Source of the DNA: Syngnathus acus | Lineage: Eukaryota > Chordata > Actinopteri > Syngnathiformes > Syngnathidae | Reading direction: 5' to 3' | Assembly (NCBI RefSeq): GCF_901709675.1 | Contig: NC_051089.1 | Coordinates: 21,057,508 to 21,121,507, forward strand | DNA length: 64,000 nucleotides | Shown here: positions 1 to 10,257 of the stretch, one piece after another | How positions within the stretch are numbered: the stretch's first letter is position 1 | Layout of the letters: each line of letters begins with the position of its first letter | Made by a program: the position numbers and the translations under genes | The notes under the pieces: model-generated | Databases searched by the model: none | The model's input: the letters and a program-made list of their open reading frames with translations, nothing else | What the model was told of the DNA's origin: nothing

Positions 1-280
1 AATTTGGGGTACCCCGGTAGTAGATACTGATAAAAATTGTCCAGACCTACAGAGGCAAATTTGCCCTTCAAATCTGCATGTCTTCAGCTGTTGTGGTGTC
101 CATCATTGGCACCAACTCTTCAGTAACAGTCAATGTCTCATCAACTCCACAAATAAATAAGGCCAGTTGTGCCACGTCTGTGATGTCGGTGCTCTCATCA
201 ATTGCAATGGAAAATGCAATAAATGACTTGACTCGGTTTCAATTGTCTAAATCTGCTGATAGGTCCGAAATCCTCTCTAC
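1..280 (-). pseudogene. hAT transposase relic, downstream piece
   Basis: On the minus strand, about 280 to 78 translates as a catalytic-domain stretch of a hAT transposase of the BED-finger (ZBED5/SCAND3-like) group: it reads ERISDL, then FIAFSIAIDESTDITD, then an AQLALFICGVDE segment and TEELVP. IDESTDITD is the family's typical signature. A frame change falls inside the piece and it runs off the window start. The upstream part of the same gene lies at 10258-10524, because a Tc1 element (283-10257) interrupts it. It is a dead transposon gene. Confidence 0.75.
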
Positions 281-561
281 TACAGGGCTATCTCAGAAAT
301 TTAGAATATTGTGATAAAGTTCTTTATTTTCTGTAATGCAATTAAAAAAACAAAAATGTCATACATTCAGGATTCATTACAAATCAACTGAAATATTGCA
401 AGCCTTTCATTATTTTAATATTGCCGATTATGGCTTACAGCTTATGAAAATTTAAAAATCCTATCTAAAAAAATTAGAATATTTCCACAGACCAAGTAAA
501 AAAAAAAAAGGTTTATAACAGCAAGAAAAAAAAAAACATTTGAAAATGTCTGTTAATGCAC

Positions 562-840
562 TCAGTACTTGGTTGGGAATACTGCATCAATGTGTCGTGG
601 CATGGAGGCAATCAGCCTGTGGCATTGCTGAGGTGTTATGGATGCCCAGGTTGCTTCAATAGCGGCCTTTAGCTCATTTGCATTGTTGGGTCTGGTGTCT
701 TTCAGCTTCTTCTTTACAATACCCCACAAATTCTCTATGGGGTTCAGGTCAGGGGAATTGGCAGGCCAATCGAGGACAGTAATGCCATGGTCAGTACACC
801 ATTTATTGGTGGTTTTGGCACTGTGGGCAGGTGCCAGATC
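562..840 (-). pseudogene. Tc1-A transposase, C-terminal piece
   Basis: This minus-strand frame encodes the end of a Tc1-type DDE transposase. It contains HSAKTTNKW, WPANSPDLNPIENLWGIVKK with the conserved SPDLNPIENLW block that holds the third acidic position, and a C-terminus ending in FPTKY. It is cut off from the rest of the gene at 840 by an RTE LINE. The reading frame continues exactly at 4224 on the other side of the LINE, through the target-site duplication. Confidence 0.85.
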
Positions 841-3800
841 CATCCATCCATCCATCCATCCATCTTCTTCCGCTTATCCGGGGTCGGGTCGCGGGGGCAG
901 CAGCTTCAGGAGGGACTCCCAGACTTCCCTCTCCCCAGCCACTTCATCTAGCTCATCCCGGGGGATCCCAAGGCGTTCCCAGGCCAGCCGAGAGACATAG
1001 TCTCTCCAGCGCGTCCTGGGTCGTCCCCGGGGTCTCCTACCGGTGGGACATGCCCGGAACACCTCCCCAGGGAGGCGTCCAGGAGGCATCCTGATGAGAT
1101 GCCCGAGCCACCTCATCTGGCTCCTCTCAACGTGGAGGAGTAGCGACTCTACTCCGAGTCTCTCCCGGATGACCGAACTCCTCACCCTATCTCTAAGGGA
1201 GAGCCCGGACATCCTGCGGAGAAAACTCATTTCGGCCGCTTGTATCCGGGATCTCGTTCTTTCGGTCACGACCCATAGCTCGTGACCATAGGTGAGGGTA
1301 GGAGCGTAAATCGACCGGTAAATTGAGAGCTTTGCCTTTTGGCTCAGCTCTCTCTTTACCACGACGGACCGGTACAGAGTCCGCATTACTGCCGACGCTG
1401 CACCGATCCGCCTGTCGATCTCGCGCTCCATCCTCCCCTCACTCGTGAACAAGACCCCAAGATACTTAAACTCCTCCACTTGGGGCAGGATCTCATCCCC
1501 GATCCGGAGAGGGCATTCCACCCTTTTCCGATCGAGGACCATGGACTCGGATTTGGAGGTGCTGACCCTCATCCCGACCGCTTCACACTCGGCTGCGAAC
1601 CGCTCCAGTGAGAGCTGGAGATCACGGCCTGAAGAAGCCAACAGCACCACGTCGTCTGCAAAAAGCAGAGACGCGATGCTGAGGTCCCCAAACCGGACAC
1701 CCTCAACGCCTCGGCTGCGCCTAGAAATTCTGTCCATAAAAATTATGAACAGAATCGGTGACAAAGGGCAGCCTTGGCGGAGTCCAACCCTCACTGGGAA
1801 CGAATCCGACTTACTGCCGGAAATGCGGACCACACTCTGGCATCGGTGATACAGGGACCGAACCGCCCTTATCAGTTGGCTCGGTACCCCGTACTCCCGA
1901 AGCACCCCCCACAGAACCTCCCGAGGGACACGGTCGAACGCCTTCTCCAAGTCCACAAAACACATGTGGACTGGTTGGGCGAACTCCCATGCACCCTCGA
2001 GGATCCTGTTGAGGGTGAAGAGCTGGTCCACTGTTCCACGGCCAGGACGAAAGCCACACTGTTCCTCCTGAATCCGAGGTTCGACCTCCCGACGGACCCT
2101 CCTCTCCAGCACCCCTGAATAGACCTTACCAGGGAGGCTGAGGAGTGTAATTCCCCTGTAATTGGAACACACCCTCCGGTCCCCCTTCTTAAAGAGGGGA
2201 ACCACCACCCCAGTCTGCCAATCCAGAGGCACTGTCCCCGATGTCCACGCGATGCTGTAGAGACGTGTCAGCCATGACAGCCCCACAACATCCAGAGCCC
2301 TTAAGAAATCCGGGCGGATCTCATCCACCCCCGGGGCCTTGCCACCGAGGAGTTTTTTAACTACCTCAGTGACTTCAACCCCAGAGATTGGAGAGTCCGC
2401 CTCAGAGTCCCCAGGCCCTGCTTCCACAATGGAAGGCGTGTCGGTGGAATTGAGGAGGTCTTCGAAGTATTCTCCCCACCGACACACGACGTCCCGAGTC
2501 GAGGTCAGCAGCACGCCATCTCCACTGTAAACAGTGTTGACGTTGCACTGCTTCCCCCTCCTGAGACGCCGGATGGTGGACCAGAATTTCCTCGAAGCCG
2601 TCCGGAAGTCATTTTCCATGGCCTCGCCGAACTCCTCCCACGCCCGGGTTTTTGCCTCAGCAACCGCCGAAGCCGCGTTCCGCTTGGCCATCCGGTACCT
2701 GTCAGCTGCCTCCGGAGTCCCGCAGGCCAAAACGGCCCGATAGGACTCCTTCTTCAGCTTGACGGCATCCCTTACCGCCGGTGTCCACCAGCGGGTTCGG
2801 GGATTGCCGCCACGACAGGCACCAATGACCTTACGGCCACAGCTCCGGTCGGCCGCCTCAACAATGGAGGCGCGGAACAAGGTCCACTCGGACTCAATGT
2901 CCCCCGCCTCCCCCGGGACGTGGGAAAAGCTCTGCCGGAGGTGGGAGTTGAAGCTCTTCCTGACAGGGGATTCCGCCAGACGTTCCCAGCAGACCCTCAC
3001 AGAACGTTTGGGTCTGCCAGGTCGGACCGGCATCTTCCCCCACCATCGGAGCCAACCCACCACCAGGTGGTGATCAGTTGACAGCTCCGCCCCTCTCTTC
3101 GCCCGAGTGTCCAAAACATGCGGCCGCAAATCCGATGACACGACTACAAAGTCGATCATCGAACTGCGGCCTAGGGTGTCCTGGTGCCAAGTGCACACAT
3201 GGACACCCTTATGTTTGAACATGGTGTTCATTATTGAAAATCCGTGTCGAGCACAGAAGTCCAACAATAGAACACCGCTCGGGTTCAGATCGGGGGGGCC
3301 GTTCCTCCCAATCACGCCCTTCCAGGTCTCACTGTCATTGCCCACGTGAGCATTGAAGTCACCCAGTAGAACGACGGAGTCCCCAGAAGGAGCGCTCTCC
3401 AGCACTTCCTCCAGGGACTCCAAGAAGGGTGGGTACTCTGAGCTGCCGTTTGGTGCATAGACACAAACAACAGTCAGGACCCGTCCCCCCACCCGAAGGC
3501 GGAGGGAGGCTACCCTCTCGTTCACCGGGGTGAACCCCAATGTGCAGGCGCCCAGCCGGGGGGCAATAAGTATACCCACACCTGCCCGACGCCTCTCACC
3601 GTGGGCAACTCCAGAGTGGAAGAGAGTCCAGCCCCTCTCGAGAGGGCTTGTACCGGAACCCAAACTGTGCGTGGAGGCAAGTCCGACTATATCTAGTCGG
3701 AACTTTTCTGCCTCGCACACCAGCTCGGGCTCCTTTCCAGCCAGAGAGGTGACATTCCATGTCCCAAGAGCCAGCTTCTGCAGCCGGGGATCAGACCGCC

Positions 3801-4208
3801 AAGGTCCCTGCCTTTGGCCGCCGCCCAGCTTGCAATGCACCCGACCCCTTTGGCCCCTCCCACAGGTGGTGAGCCCATGGGAAGGGGGACCCACGTTTCC
3901 TTTTCGGGCTGAGCCCGGCCGGGCCCCATGGGCGAAGGCCCGGCCACCAGACGCTCGCCTTCGAGCCCCGCCTCCAGGCCTGGCTCCAGAGGGGGGCCCC
4001 GGTGACCCGCGTCCGGGCGAGGGAAAACGTGATCCATTCATTTTTATCATCATAAGGGGCTGATGAGCCGTGCTTTGTCTGGCCCCTCACCTAGGACCCG
4101 TTTGCCATGGGTGACCCTACCAGGGGCATGAAGCCCCAGACAACATGGCTCCTAGGATCATAGGGGCACGCAAACCCCTCCACCACGATAAGGTGACGAC
4201 TCACGGAG
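841..4208 (-). mobile_element. RTE-clade LINE, near full length
   Basis: This non-LTR retrotransposon is in the minus orientation, flanked by a 16-bp duplication GGGCAGGTGCCAGATC (825-840 and 4209-4224). Its 3' end carries a short (GGAT)n tail (841-864), as described for fish RTE-type elements such as Rex3 and Expander. The body is GC-rich, unlike the AT-rich Tc1 sequence around it. About 150 bp of 5' untranslated sequence (4054-4208) precede the single ORF. Removing the LINE restores the Tc1 transposase frame. A 5'-truncated relative lies at 57485-57668. Confidence 0.92.
874..4053 (-). CDS. RTE LINE endonuclease-reverse transcriptase
   Basis: One uninterrupted 1059-codon frame encodes the whole retrotransposition protein. 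Residues 1-90 are a basic, low-complexity, Gly/Arg/Pro-rich leader. An apurinic-type endonuclease follows at about 95-335, with TWNVTSL near 98, GDFNAHVG near 231, and STDHHLV near 325, which carries the catalytic Asp-His pair. The usual glutamate motif (QET) reads ASTHS near 126. The reverse transcriptase spans about 560-870, with [28 protein letters not shown] (first Asp), [16 protein letters not shown] near 798 and FKYLGVLF. The C-terminus is basic and ends ...[10 protein letters not shown] chose the first of two adjacent Met codons; a start a few codons later is possible. The protein would nick target DNA and prime cDNA synthesis there. No stop codon breaks it, so the copy is young. It may be competent, but the unusual endonuclease motif leaves that open. 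Confidence 0.9.
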   Translation of the reverse strand: MMIKMNGSRFPSPGRGSPGPPSGARPGGGARRRASGGRAFAHGARPGSARKGNVGPPSHGLTTCGRGQRGRVHCKLGGGQRQGPWRSDPRLQKLALGTWNVTSLAGKEPELVCEAEKFRLDIVGLASTHSLGSGTSPLERGWTLFHSGVAHGERRRAGVGILIAPRLGACTLGFTPVNERVASLRLRVGGRVLTVVCVYAPNGSSEYPPFLESLEEVLESAPSGDSVVLLGDFNAHVGNDSETWKGVIGRNGPPDLNPSGVLLLDFCARHGFSIMNTMFKHKGVHVCTWHQDTLGRSSMIDFVVVSSDLRPHVLDTRAKRGAELSTDHHLVVGWLRWWGKMPVRPGRPKRSVRVCWERLAESPVRKSFNSHLRQSFSHVPGEAGDIESEWTLFRASIVEAADRSCGRKVIGACRGGNPRTRWWTPAVRDAVKLKKESYRAVLACGTPEAADRYRMAKRNAASAVAEAKTRAWEEFGEAMENDFRTASRKFWSTIRRLRRGKQCNVNTVYSGDGVLLTSTRDVVCRWGEYFEDLLNSTDTPSIVEAGPGDSEADSPISGVEVTEVVKKLLGGKAPGVDEIRPDFLRALDVVGLSWLTRLYSIAWTSGTVPLDWQTGVVVPLFKKGDRRVCSNYRGITLLSLPGKVYSGVLERRVRREVEPRIQEEQCGFRPGRGTVDQLFTLNRILEGAWEFAQPVHMCFVDLEKAFDRVPREVLWGVLREYGVPSQLIRAVRSLYHRCQSVVRISGSKSDSFPVRVGLRQGCPLSPILFIIFMDRISRRSRGVEGVRFGDLSIASLLFADDVVLLASSGRDLQLSLERFAAECEAVGMRVSTSKSESMVLDRKRVECPLRIGDEILPQVEEFKYLGVLFTSEGRMEREIDRRIGAASAVMRTLYRSVVVKRELSQKAKLSIYRSIYAPTLTYGHELWVVTERTRSRIQAAEMSFLRRMSGLSLRDRVRSSVIRERLGVESLLLHVERSQMRWLGHLIRMPPGRLPGEVFRACPTGRRPRGRPRTRWRDYVSRLAWERLGIPRDELDEVAGEREVWESLLKLLPPRPDPG

Positions 4209-4224
4209 GGGCAGGTGCCAGATC

Positions 4225-4461
4225 ATGCTGGAAAATGAAATCATCATCTCCATCGAGCTTTTCAGCAGACGCAAGCATGTAGTGCTCTAAAATCTTTTGG
4301 TACATAGCTGCGTTTACTCTGGACATAATGAAACACAGTGGACCAACACCAGCAGCTGACATGGCTCCCCAAACCATCGCTGACTGTGGGAACTTCACAC
4401 TGGATTTCAAGCAACTTGGATTTTGCTCCTCTCCAGCCTTTCTCCAGACTCTGGCGCCTTG
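4225..4461 (-). pseudogene. Tc1-A transposase, middle piece
   Basis: The minus strand encodes the middle of the Tc1-A transposase: VKFPQSAMVWGAMSAAGVGPL, then the NAAMYQKILEHYM helix, then GDDDFIFQHDLAPA with the second catalytic Asp. The frame joins the C-terminal piece across the RTE insertion. At about 4461 homology stops abruptly at the L2-like LINE and resumes at about 9470. Confidence 0.85.
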
Positions 4462-4468
4462 ATTTAGA

Positions 4469-6038
4469 TTAGATGCAGGGGGGGGGGTTGGTGGGTTCGG
4501 TGGAGTTGAGAGTGGGCTGGGGGGTTTTGGAGGGGGAGTAGCAGGGGGTGGGGTTGAGGTGAGAGTCCTCGGAGCAGAAGAGGCTCCAGTCGGGGGAAGG
4601 AATGGATGGTTGTTCAAACCGGTTGAAGAACCGGTTCAGGTCATTCACCCACTCCTGATCCCTGTCCAGCGCAGGTCTGGAGTTGCTACGTCCTGAGATG
4701 GTGTTCAGGCTCCTCAAGACCCCGCTGACGTCGTCCCGCTGCAGTTGGTCTTCCATCCTCCTCCTGTAGTTGCTCTTCCCCTCCCTGATCCTCTTCTTCA
4801 GGTCCCTCTACACCGTCTTCAGCAGGTCCCTGTCTCCTGATTTAAAGACCCTCCTTTTGTCCCTGAGCAGGTCTTTAATCTCAGGGGTGATCCAAGGTTT
4901 GCTGTTTGCAAAAACTCTGACTGTTTTGGTGGGTATGGTGGAGTATGGTGAGACTGTCGATGTCGTCCCCGTAGTCCTCACAGAACACGTCCCACACCGT
5001 GGTCTCAAAACAGTCCTGAAGTCCTGAGTCTCCAGAGACTCTTCAGACCAGATCTGTCTGGTGTGGGTGACTGCTGGTTGCCTGTGCACCAGAGGCTGAT
5101 ACAGGGGGAGAAGGTGGATCAGATCGTGATCAGATCTTCCAAGGGGGGGGGAGGGGGGATGATGTATATGCCTCCTTAAGGTTGGCATAAAAAAGGTCCA
5201 GTGTTTTATTTCCTCTGGTGCTGCAGGTGACATATTGGCTGAAAGTTGGAAGTGTGGATGAAGGAGAGGCATGATTGAAGTCCCCGGTAATAAGGAGGAG
5301 GGCATGTGGATGCTGTGTTTGCAGCCTGCTTACACAGCTGTGCAGGACATTGCGAGCTGCGTCGGCATTAGCATTAGGGGGAACGTACGCAGTTATCGCG
5401 ATAACGTGCGAGAGTTCCCGCGGCAGGTCGTGTGGCCTCATGCTAACGGCTAGCAGCTCAATGTCCGCGCTGCAGAGTTACTCTTTGATAGTGATGTGCC
5501 CAGGGTTACACAATCTATCGTTCACAAACACAGCAAGCCCCCCTCCTTTCCTCTTACCACTCGCTCGTGTCCTGTCTGCCCTTATCAGGTTAAATCCGTC
5601 CAGAGCGACGGCAGAGTCCGGTGTTTGCTCCATTAGCCAGGTCTCCGTGAACAGCAGCATGCTGCATTCCCGGTATTCCCGTTGGTGCCGTGCCAGCGCC
5701 GTTAGCTCATCCATCTTATTACAGATGGATCTCACATTCCCGGTGATGATGGTGGGGAGTGTGGGCTTGAAGCGGCGTTTCTTTTTCCGGCACATAACAC
5801 CCGAGCGTTGTCCTCTTTTCCTCCTCTTCAGCTCTGGGGGAACATCGGGCTTGTAGCCGGTTAGCTTCCCTTGGCTACAGAGGGCTAACAGCTGATCACG
5901 GGTGTAAACAATGGAGCGTTTACTTCCTGTTTCGGTGATTGCTGGGGTGATGAACCAGGTGAAAAATAGGAAAAATAAAAGGGCCAGCCTCACTGTTTTT
6001 GCAAACATGTTTCTGCCCGGTAGAAAAAGAAAGCACAC
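4469..6038 (-). pseudogene. L2-like LINE ORF2, endonuclease half only
   Basis: Minus-strand frames read in order: a hydrophobic leader (KTVRLALLFFLFFTWF), then TGNVRSICNKMDEL and LLFTETWL at about 5740-5640, GGGLAVFVND, VIAITAYVPPNAN, LLITGDFNHA at about 5300, and GRSDHDLIHLLP at about 5140. These are the successive motifs of an APE-type endonuclease, with acidic ETW, GDFN and SDH all present. The linker (WVNDLNRFFNRF, then PTPCYSPSKTPQP) follows. Several frame changes separate the blocks, and no reverse transcriptase motifs appear. The clade assignment rests on overall similarity to fish L2/Maui-type ORF2 proteins as I know them. Confidence 0.75.
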
Positions 6039-6257
6039 GTTTTCACAGAAAACACAGGACTGAGAAAAAAGAAAATACCGTAATTTTCGGACTATAAGTC
6101 GCGTTTTTTTTCATAGTTTGGGTCGGGGGGCGACTTATAATAAGGAGCGACTTATGTGTTTTTTTTCAAAAAGGTTCAAAAAAAAAAAAGAAAAAAGTGA
6201 AACCGCGATAAACGAACCGCAATGTAGCAAGGGATTACTGTAATTTGAATTTCAAGT

Positions 6258-6425
6258 GACGTCAGCAGCGCGACGTTGCGATCAGCAGCGCGACGTCGCG
6301 GTCAGCAGCGCGACGCGACGTCAGCAGCGCGACGCGACGTCAGCAGCGCGACGCGACGTCAGCAGCGCGACGCGACGTCAGCAGCGCGACGCGACGTCAG
6401 CAGCGCGACGCGGCGTGGCGCGGCG
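6258..6425. repeat. 19-bp GC-rich tandem repeat
   Basis: About eight units of CAGCAGCGCGACGCGACGT and variants are tandemly arranged just inside the left end of the DNA element. Units differ slightly at the start of the array and are nearly identical later. Other copies of the element (10740, 16385, 23650 and 63370 regions) have shorter or rearranged versions. Confidence 0.85.
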
Positions 6426-6459
6426 GTTGTTTACATAAAGGACAAAGATTGACTCGACG

Positions 6460-6740
6460 GAGCTCTCTTTCACTTCCGTGGATTGAAGTCGGGGACCGGC
6501 GCTCGGCCGGGTGGCTGTCCAGGGACGGTGGATGGGGCTCGGACAATGCTTTTACGCACGCACGGTCCTACTCTACCGAGCTGTCTTTCACCTCCGTGGA
6601 TGGAAGTCGAGGGCCGGCGCTCGGCCGGGTGGCTGTCCGGGGACGGTGGATGGGGCTCGGTCATGGCTTTTATGCACGCCCGGTCCTATTCTATGGAGCT
6701 CTCTCCCCACTTCCGTGGCTGGAAGTCCACGCCGCCACAC
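6460..6740. repeat. 118-bp tandem module in the CCGTAATTTTCGG family
   Basis: Units start GAGCTCTCTTTCAC at 6460, 6578 and 6696 (period 118); the third is partial. The same module recurs near 10990, 16460, 23360-23600, 63100-63330 and 63600-63750. The period is not a multiple of three and stop codons are rare, so all forward frames stay partly open without this indicating a protein. An AATAAA lies just downstream (about 6760). Confidence 0.8.
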
Positions 6741-7125
6741 GCCTGGAAGTTTGTTTTGTTAAATAAAGAGCCGTTTACCAAACCCATGTCTTTCCTTGAA
6801 CTTTGTTAACGCTACAATATAGTTATATAGTAGATCTGTGGAATAACGACGAGGCTGACGTCAGGGCGCACGCGCGGCGTTGTTGACAAAGGACGAGGAA
6901 TTTGATCGATGGATTTAATGATTTAGAGTGCACAGATGGTTTGATAACATTATTGCTTATATAATAGTTATTTGATATATAATTTATATATCGTTATATG
7001 GGCCTGTGGAATATTTTGAAGTGCAAGAGCCGTCAGCGGCGCGCACGCATTGTTGACAAAGGACGATTGATGGATTTAATGAATTGGAGTGACACAGATG
7101 GTTTTATTAACGTGTTATTTATGTA

Positions 7126-9136
7126 CCGTATTTTCCGGACTATAAGGCGCACCTAAAAACCTAAAATTTTCTCAAAAGCCGACAGTGCGCCTTATAGTCC
7201 AGTGTGCCTTATATATGGATCAATTGATGAATTTGTTGATCCATACTGGTTGTACACAGTGCTCTGCCAAAATGTTTCAGTACGTTTTAGTACGACTAGT
7301 AAATTACAAGGTCGCATCGCTTCCCAACATTACGGCAACTGTAGTCAGGGGGCGTCACCGAATAGCTGTTGTACCCGCGAGGCTATTTCATTTCAAAATA
7401 GGCTGCTCCGTTAATGTTTCGAGTAAATCTACGGATCGATATGGAAGGGTAACATAGGTAAGTAGTGAGCTGAGGCTCATGGGACTTTGCGGATGGCTAA
7501 TGCTATAACGATAGCTGCTATACGTACAAGGCTATTTCATGTCAAAATAGGCTGCTCTGTTAATGTTTCGAGTAAATCTACGGATCGATATGGAAGGGAA
7601 ACATAGGTAAGTAGTACCAATGCGTTAGATCGAACTTTAATCAGTTCCGATCATTTTATAGGAGATCGTTTGAGAAACGCGATTGTTTACACTTTGCTGA
7701 GACTCATGGGAGATTGCGAGCTGAGGCTCATGGGACTTTGCGGATGGCTAATGCTATAACGATAGCTGCTATACGTACCAGGCTATTTCATGTCAAAATA
7801 GGCTGCTCTGTTAATGTTTCGAGTAAATCTACGGATCGATATGGAAGGGAAACATAGGTAAGTAGTACCAATGCGTTAGATCGAACTTTAGTCAGTTCCG
7901 ATCATTTTATAGGAGATCGTTTGAGAAACGCCATTGTTTACACTTTGCTGAGGCTCATGGGAGATTGCGAGCTGAGGCTCGTGGGACTTTGCGGATGGCT
8001 AATGCTATAACGATAGCTGCTATACGTACAAGGCTATTTCATGTCAAAATAGGCTGCTCTGTTAATGTTTCGAGTAAATCTACGGATCGATATGGAAGGG
8101 AAACATAGGTAAGTAGTACCAATGCGTTAGATCGAACTTTAATCAGTTCCGATCATTTTATAGGAGATCGTTTGAGAAACGCGATTGTTTATACTTTGCT
8201 GAGACTCATGGGAGATTGCGAGCTGAGGCTCATGGGACTTTGCGGATGGCTAATGCTATAACGATAGCTGCTATACGTACCAGGCTATTTCATGTCAAAA
8301 TAGGCTGCTCTGTTAATGTTTCGAGTAAATCTACGGATCGATATGGAAGGGAAACATAGGTAAGTAGTACCAATGCGTTAGATCGAACTTTAGTCAGTTC
8401 CGATCATTTTATAGGAGATCGTTTGAGAAACGCGATTGTTTACACTTTGCTGAGGCTCATGGGAGATTGCGAGCTGAGGCTCATGGGACTTTGCGGATGG
8501 CTAATGCTATAACGATAGCTGCTATACGTACCAGGCTATTTCATGTCAAAATAGGCTGCTCTGTTAATGTTTCGAGTAAATCTACGGATCGATATGGAAG
8601 GGAAACATAGGTAAGTAGTACCAATGCGTTAGATCGAACTTTAGTCAGTTCCGATCATTTTATAGGAGATCGTTTGAGAAACGCGATTGTTTACACTTTG
8701 CTGAGGCTCATGGGAGATTGCGAGCTGAGGCTCGTGGGACTTTGCGGATGGCTAATGCTATAACGATAGCTGCTATACGTACCAGGCTATTTCATGTGAA
8801 AATAGGCTGCTCTGTTAATGTTTCGAGTAAATCTACGGATCGATATGGAAGGGAAACATAGGTAAGTAGTACCAATGCGTTAGATCGAACTTTAGTCAGT
8901 TCCGATCATTTTATAGGAGATCGTTTGAGAAACGCGATTGTTTACAGAGGGCTCGTTGGTTATTGGCTAGTGGATGCATACCGCAACCCTAGTCAACCTC
9001 AGTTTGTTGCAGTATAGCTTCTATTTTATGCGCCTTATAATCCGGTGCGCCTTATATATGGACACAGTTTTAAAATGGGCCGTTCATTGAAGGTGCGCCT
9101 TATAATCCGGTGCGCCTTTTAGTGCGGAAAATACGG
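7126..9136 (+). mobile_element. TA-target DNA element, CCGTATTTTCC family, copy 1
   Basis: The ends are CCGTATTTTCCGGACTATAA and GGAAAATACGG, flanked by TA (7124-7125, 9137-9138). The sister copy at 17115-17135 shows the uninterrupted target (TTATGTAATAGTTT), which proves the boundaries. The left end forms a 16-bp perfect stem: GGACTATAAGGCGCAC at 7137-7152 pairs with 7185-7200. The interior is mostly a 251-bp tandem array (7381-8945). No transposase is encoded. Confidence 0.92.
7381..8945. repeat. 251-bp tandem repeat array, seven units
   Basis: Units begin GGCTATTTCATGTCAAAATA at 7381, 7530, 7781, 8032, 8283, 8534 and 8785. The first spacing is 149 bp and all others are exactly 251 bp. Units are nearly identical. 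Each contains its own short duplication (GAGGCTCATGGGA and GAGGCTCATGGGACTT). The array is enclosed by the element's terminal repeats. Confidence 0.95.
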
Positions 9137-9472
9137 TAATAGTTTTTTGAATAACTCTGAATTTTACGCCAGGGCCGTTCTCAGCTCTTAGTTTATGTTT
9201 ATGTCACGTTAGCATACCTATCGTTTAGCCTGTTGTTGCTCGTTCATGACTGTTCTTGGTGTTGGATTTTGTCGAATAAATTGCCCCCCAAAATGCGACT
9301 TATACTCCGGAGCGACTTATATATGTTTTTTTTCACTTTTTTGGGCATTTTATGGCTGATGCGACTTATACTCCGGAACGACATATAGTCCGAAAATTAC
9401 GGTAGTCCAAAAAAACGTATAAAACGAGACAATATACAGACGAGTCGACGGAGCTGCTGCAAACGTGTCGCC

Positions 9473-9930
9473 ACATTTCCAAATGAAATACAAAACTTGC
9501 TTTCGTCTGAAAAGAGGACTTTGGACCACTCTGCAACTGTCTGGTGCTTCTTTTCCATATCCCAAGTCAGACACTTCGGAAGTGGGTTGACCATGGGAAT
9601 ACGGTTATTGTAGCCCATTGCCCAGACACGTCTGTGAACAGTGGCTTTTGGTACTTGGACTCCAGCTTCGGTCCACTGTGTTTGAAGCTCCCCCAAATTC
9701 TGGAAGCGACTCTTCTTCACAATGCTGTTAAGACTGCGTTCATCTCTCTTGGTTGTGCAGCGTTTCCTGCCACATTTCCCCCTTCCAACAGACGTTTTGT
9801 GGATGTGCTTTGAAACTGCACTCTGTGAACAGCTTGCTCTTTGAGAAATTTATTTTTGTGTTTCATCCTCCTGATGGAGGGTGTCAATGTCGGTCTTCTG
9901 GACAGGAGTCAGATCAGCAGTCTTCCCCAT
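9473..9930 (-). pseudogene. Tc1-A transposase, N-terminal piece
   Basis: From ATG at 9930 the minus strand encodes the start of the transposase: GKTADLTPVQKTDI, the helix-turn-helix segment SCSQSAVSKHIHK, the GRGKCGRK linker, ATVHRRVWAMGY, and VLFSDESKF with the first catalytic Asp. One in-frame stop (after DETQK, about 9860) shows decay. The frame ends at about 9473, where the L2-like LINE begins. Confidence 0.85.
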
Positions 9931-10257
9931 ACTTGTGATTTAGTTTACTGAACCAAGCTGAGTGTTTTTCAAGGCTCAGGAAACCCTTGCAGGTGTTTCG
10001 AGTTAATTAGACGATTCAAGTGATTAGTTGAATACCCTACTAGTATACTTTTTCATGATATTCTAATATTTTGAGATAGGATATTTGAGTTTTTTTAAGC
10101 TGTATGCCATAATCAGCAATATTAAAATAATAAAAGGCTTGCAATATTTCAGTTGATTTGTAATGAATCTAGAATGTATGACATTTTTGTTTTTTTAATT
10201 GTATTACAGAAAATAAAGAACTTTATCACAATATTCTAATTTCCTGAGACAGTCCTG

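Larger units (their letters stand above)
6078..9402 (+). mobile_element. TA-target DNA element, CCGTAATTTTCGG family, copy 1
   Basis: The terminal inverted repeats begin CCGTAATTTTCGG and end CCGAAAATTACGG, flanked by TA on both sides (6076-6077, 9403-9404). The subterminal sequence repeats the motif GCGACTTATA several times in both orientations, so each end can fold on itself. The interior holds a pogo/Tigger-like end (ACCGCGATAAACGAACCGC, then ATTACTG, at about 6200-6240), a 19-bp tandem repeat, 118-bp repeats, an AATAAA-bearing segment and a decayed acidic coding tail. It carries a second TA element (7126-9136). Without that it is about 1.3 kb. No transposase is present, so it is non-autonomous; TA duplication points to a Tc1/mariner-pogo type enzyme. 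Confidence 0.87.
4462..9472 (-). mobile_element. L2/CR1-group LINE fragment, split by a DNA element
   Basis: This LINE is in the minus orientation and is inserted in Tc1-A. Its 5' end appears to lie at about 9470-9405; a DNA element (6078-9402) interrupts the 5' UTR, which resumes at 6075. The coding region covers only the N-terminal leader, endonuclease and start of the linker. Homology stops at about 4462, before any reverse transcriptase domain. Target-site duplication is unclear: the flanks share only CGCC..ATTT-like sequence. Losing the 3' half is unusual for a LINE, because target-primed insertion normally truncates the 5' side. Confidence 0.7.
283..10257 (-). mobile_element. Tc1/mariner element A, split by nested insertions
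   Basis: The ends are inverted repeats of about 200 bp, starting CAGGGCTATCTCAG on the left and, reverse-complemented, CAGGACTGTCTCAG on the right. Each end also carries an inner copy of the TTAGAATAT motif (about 470-483 and 10060-10072), the IR/DR layout known from Tc1-type fish elements. The left target dinucleotide is TA (281-282); the right one has drifted to TC. Without its insertions the element would be about 1.6 kb, the usual Tc1 size. It sits in a hAT coding region and is interrupted by an RTE LINE (841-4208) and by an L2-like LINE (4462 to about 9470). Confidence 0.88.

Noticed and set aside
6449-6809. Overlapping open frames of 83-108 codons in all forward frames, repeated near 16500, 23300 and 63500, as a possible gene family
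   Set aside because: They arise from a GC-rich 118-bp tandem module with a period not divisible by three. The same DNA is open in every frame, with no initiation context or known domain.
7185-7457. 90-codon frame near the left end of the CCGTATTTTCC element, also at 13121-13393
   Set aside because: Conserved only because the two element copies are alike; no known domain, and it runs into the tandem array.
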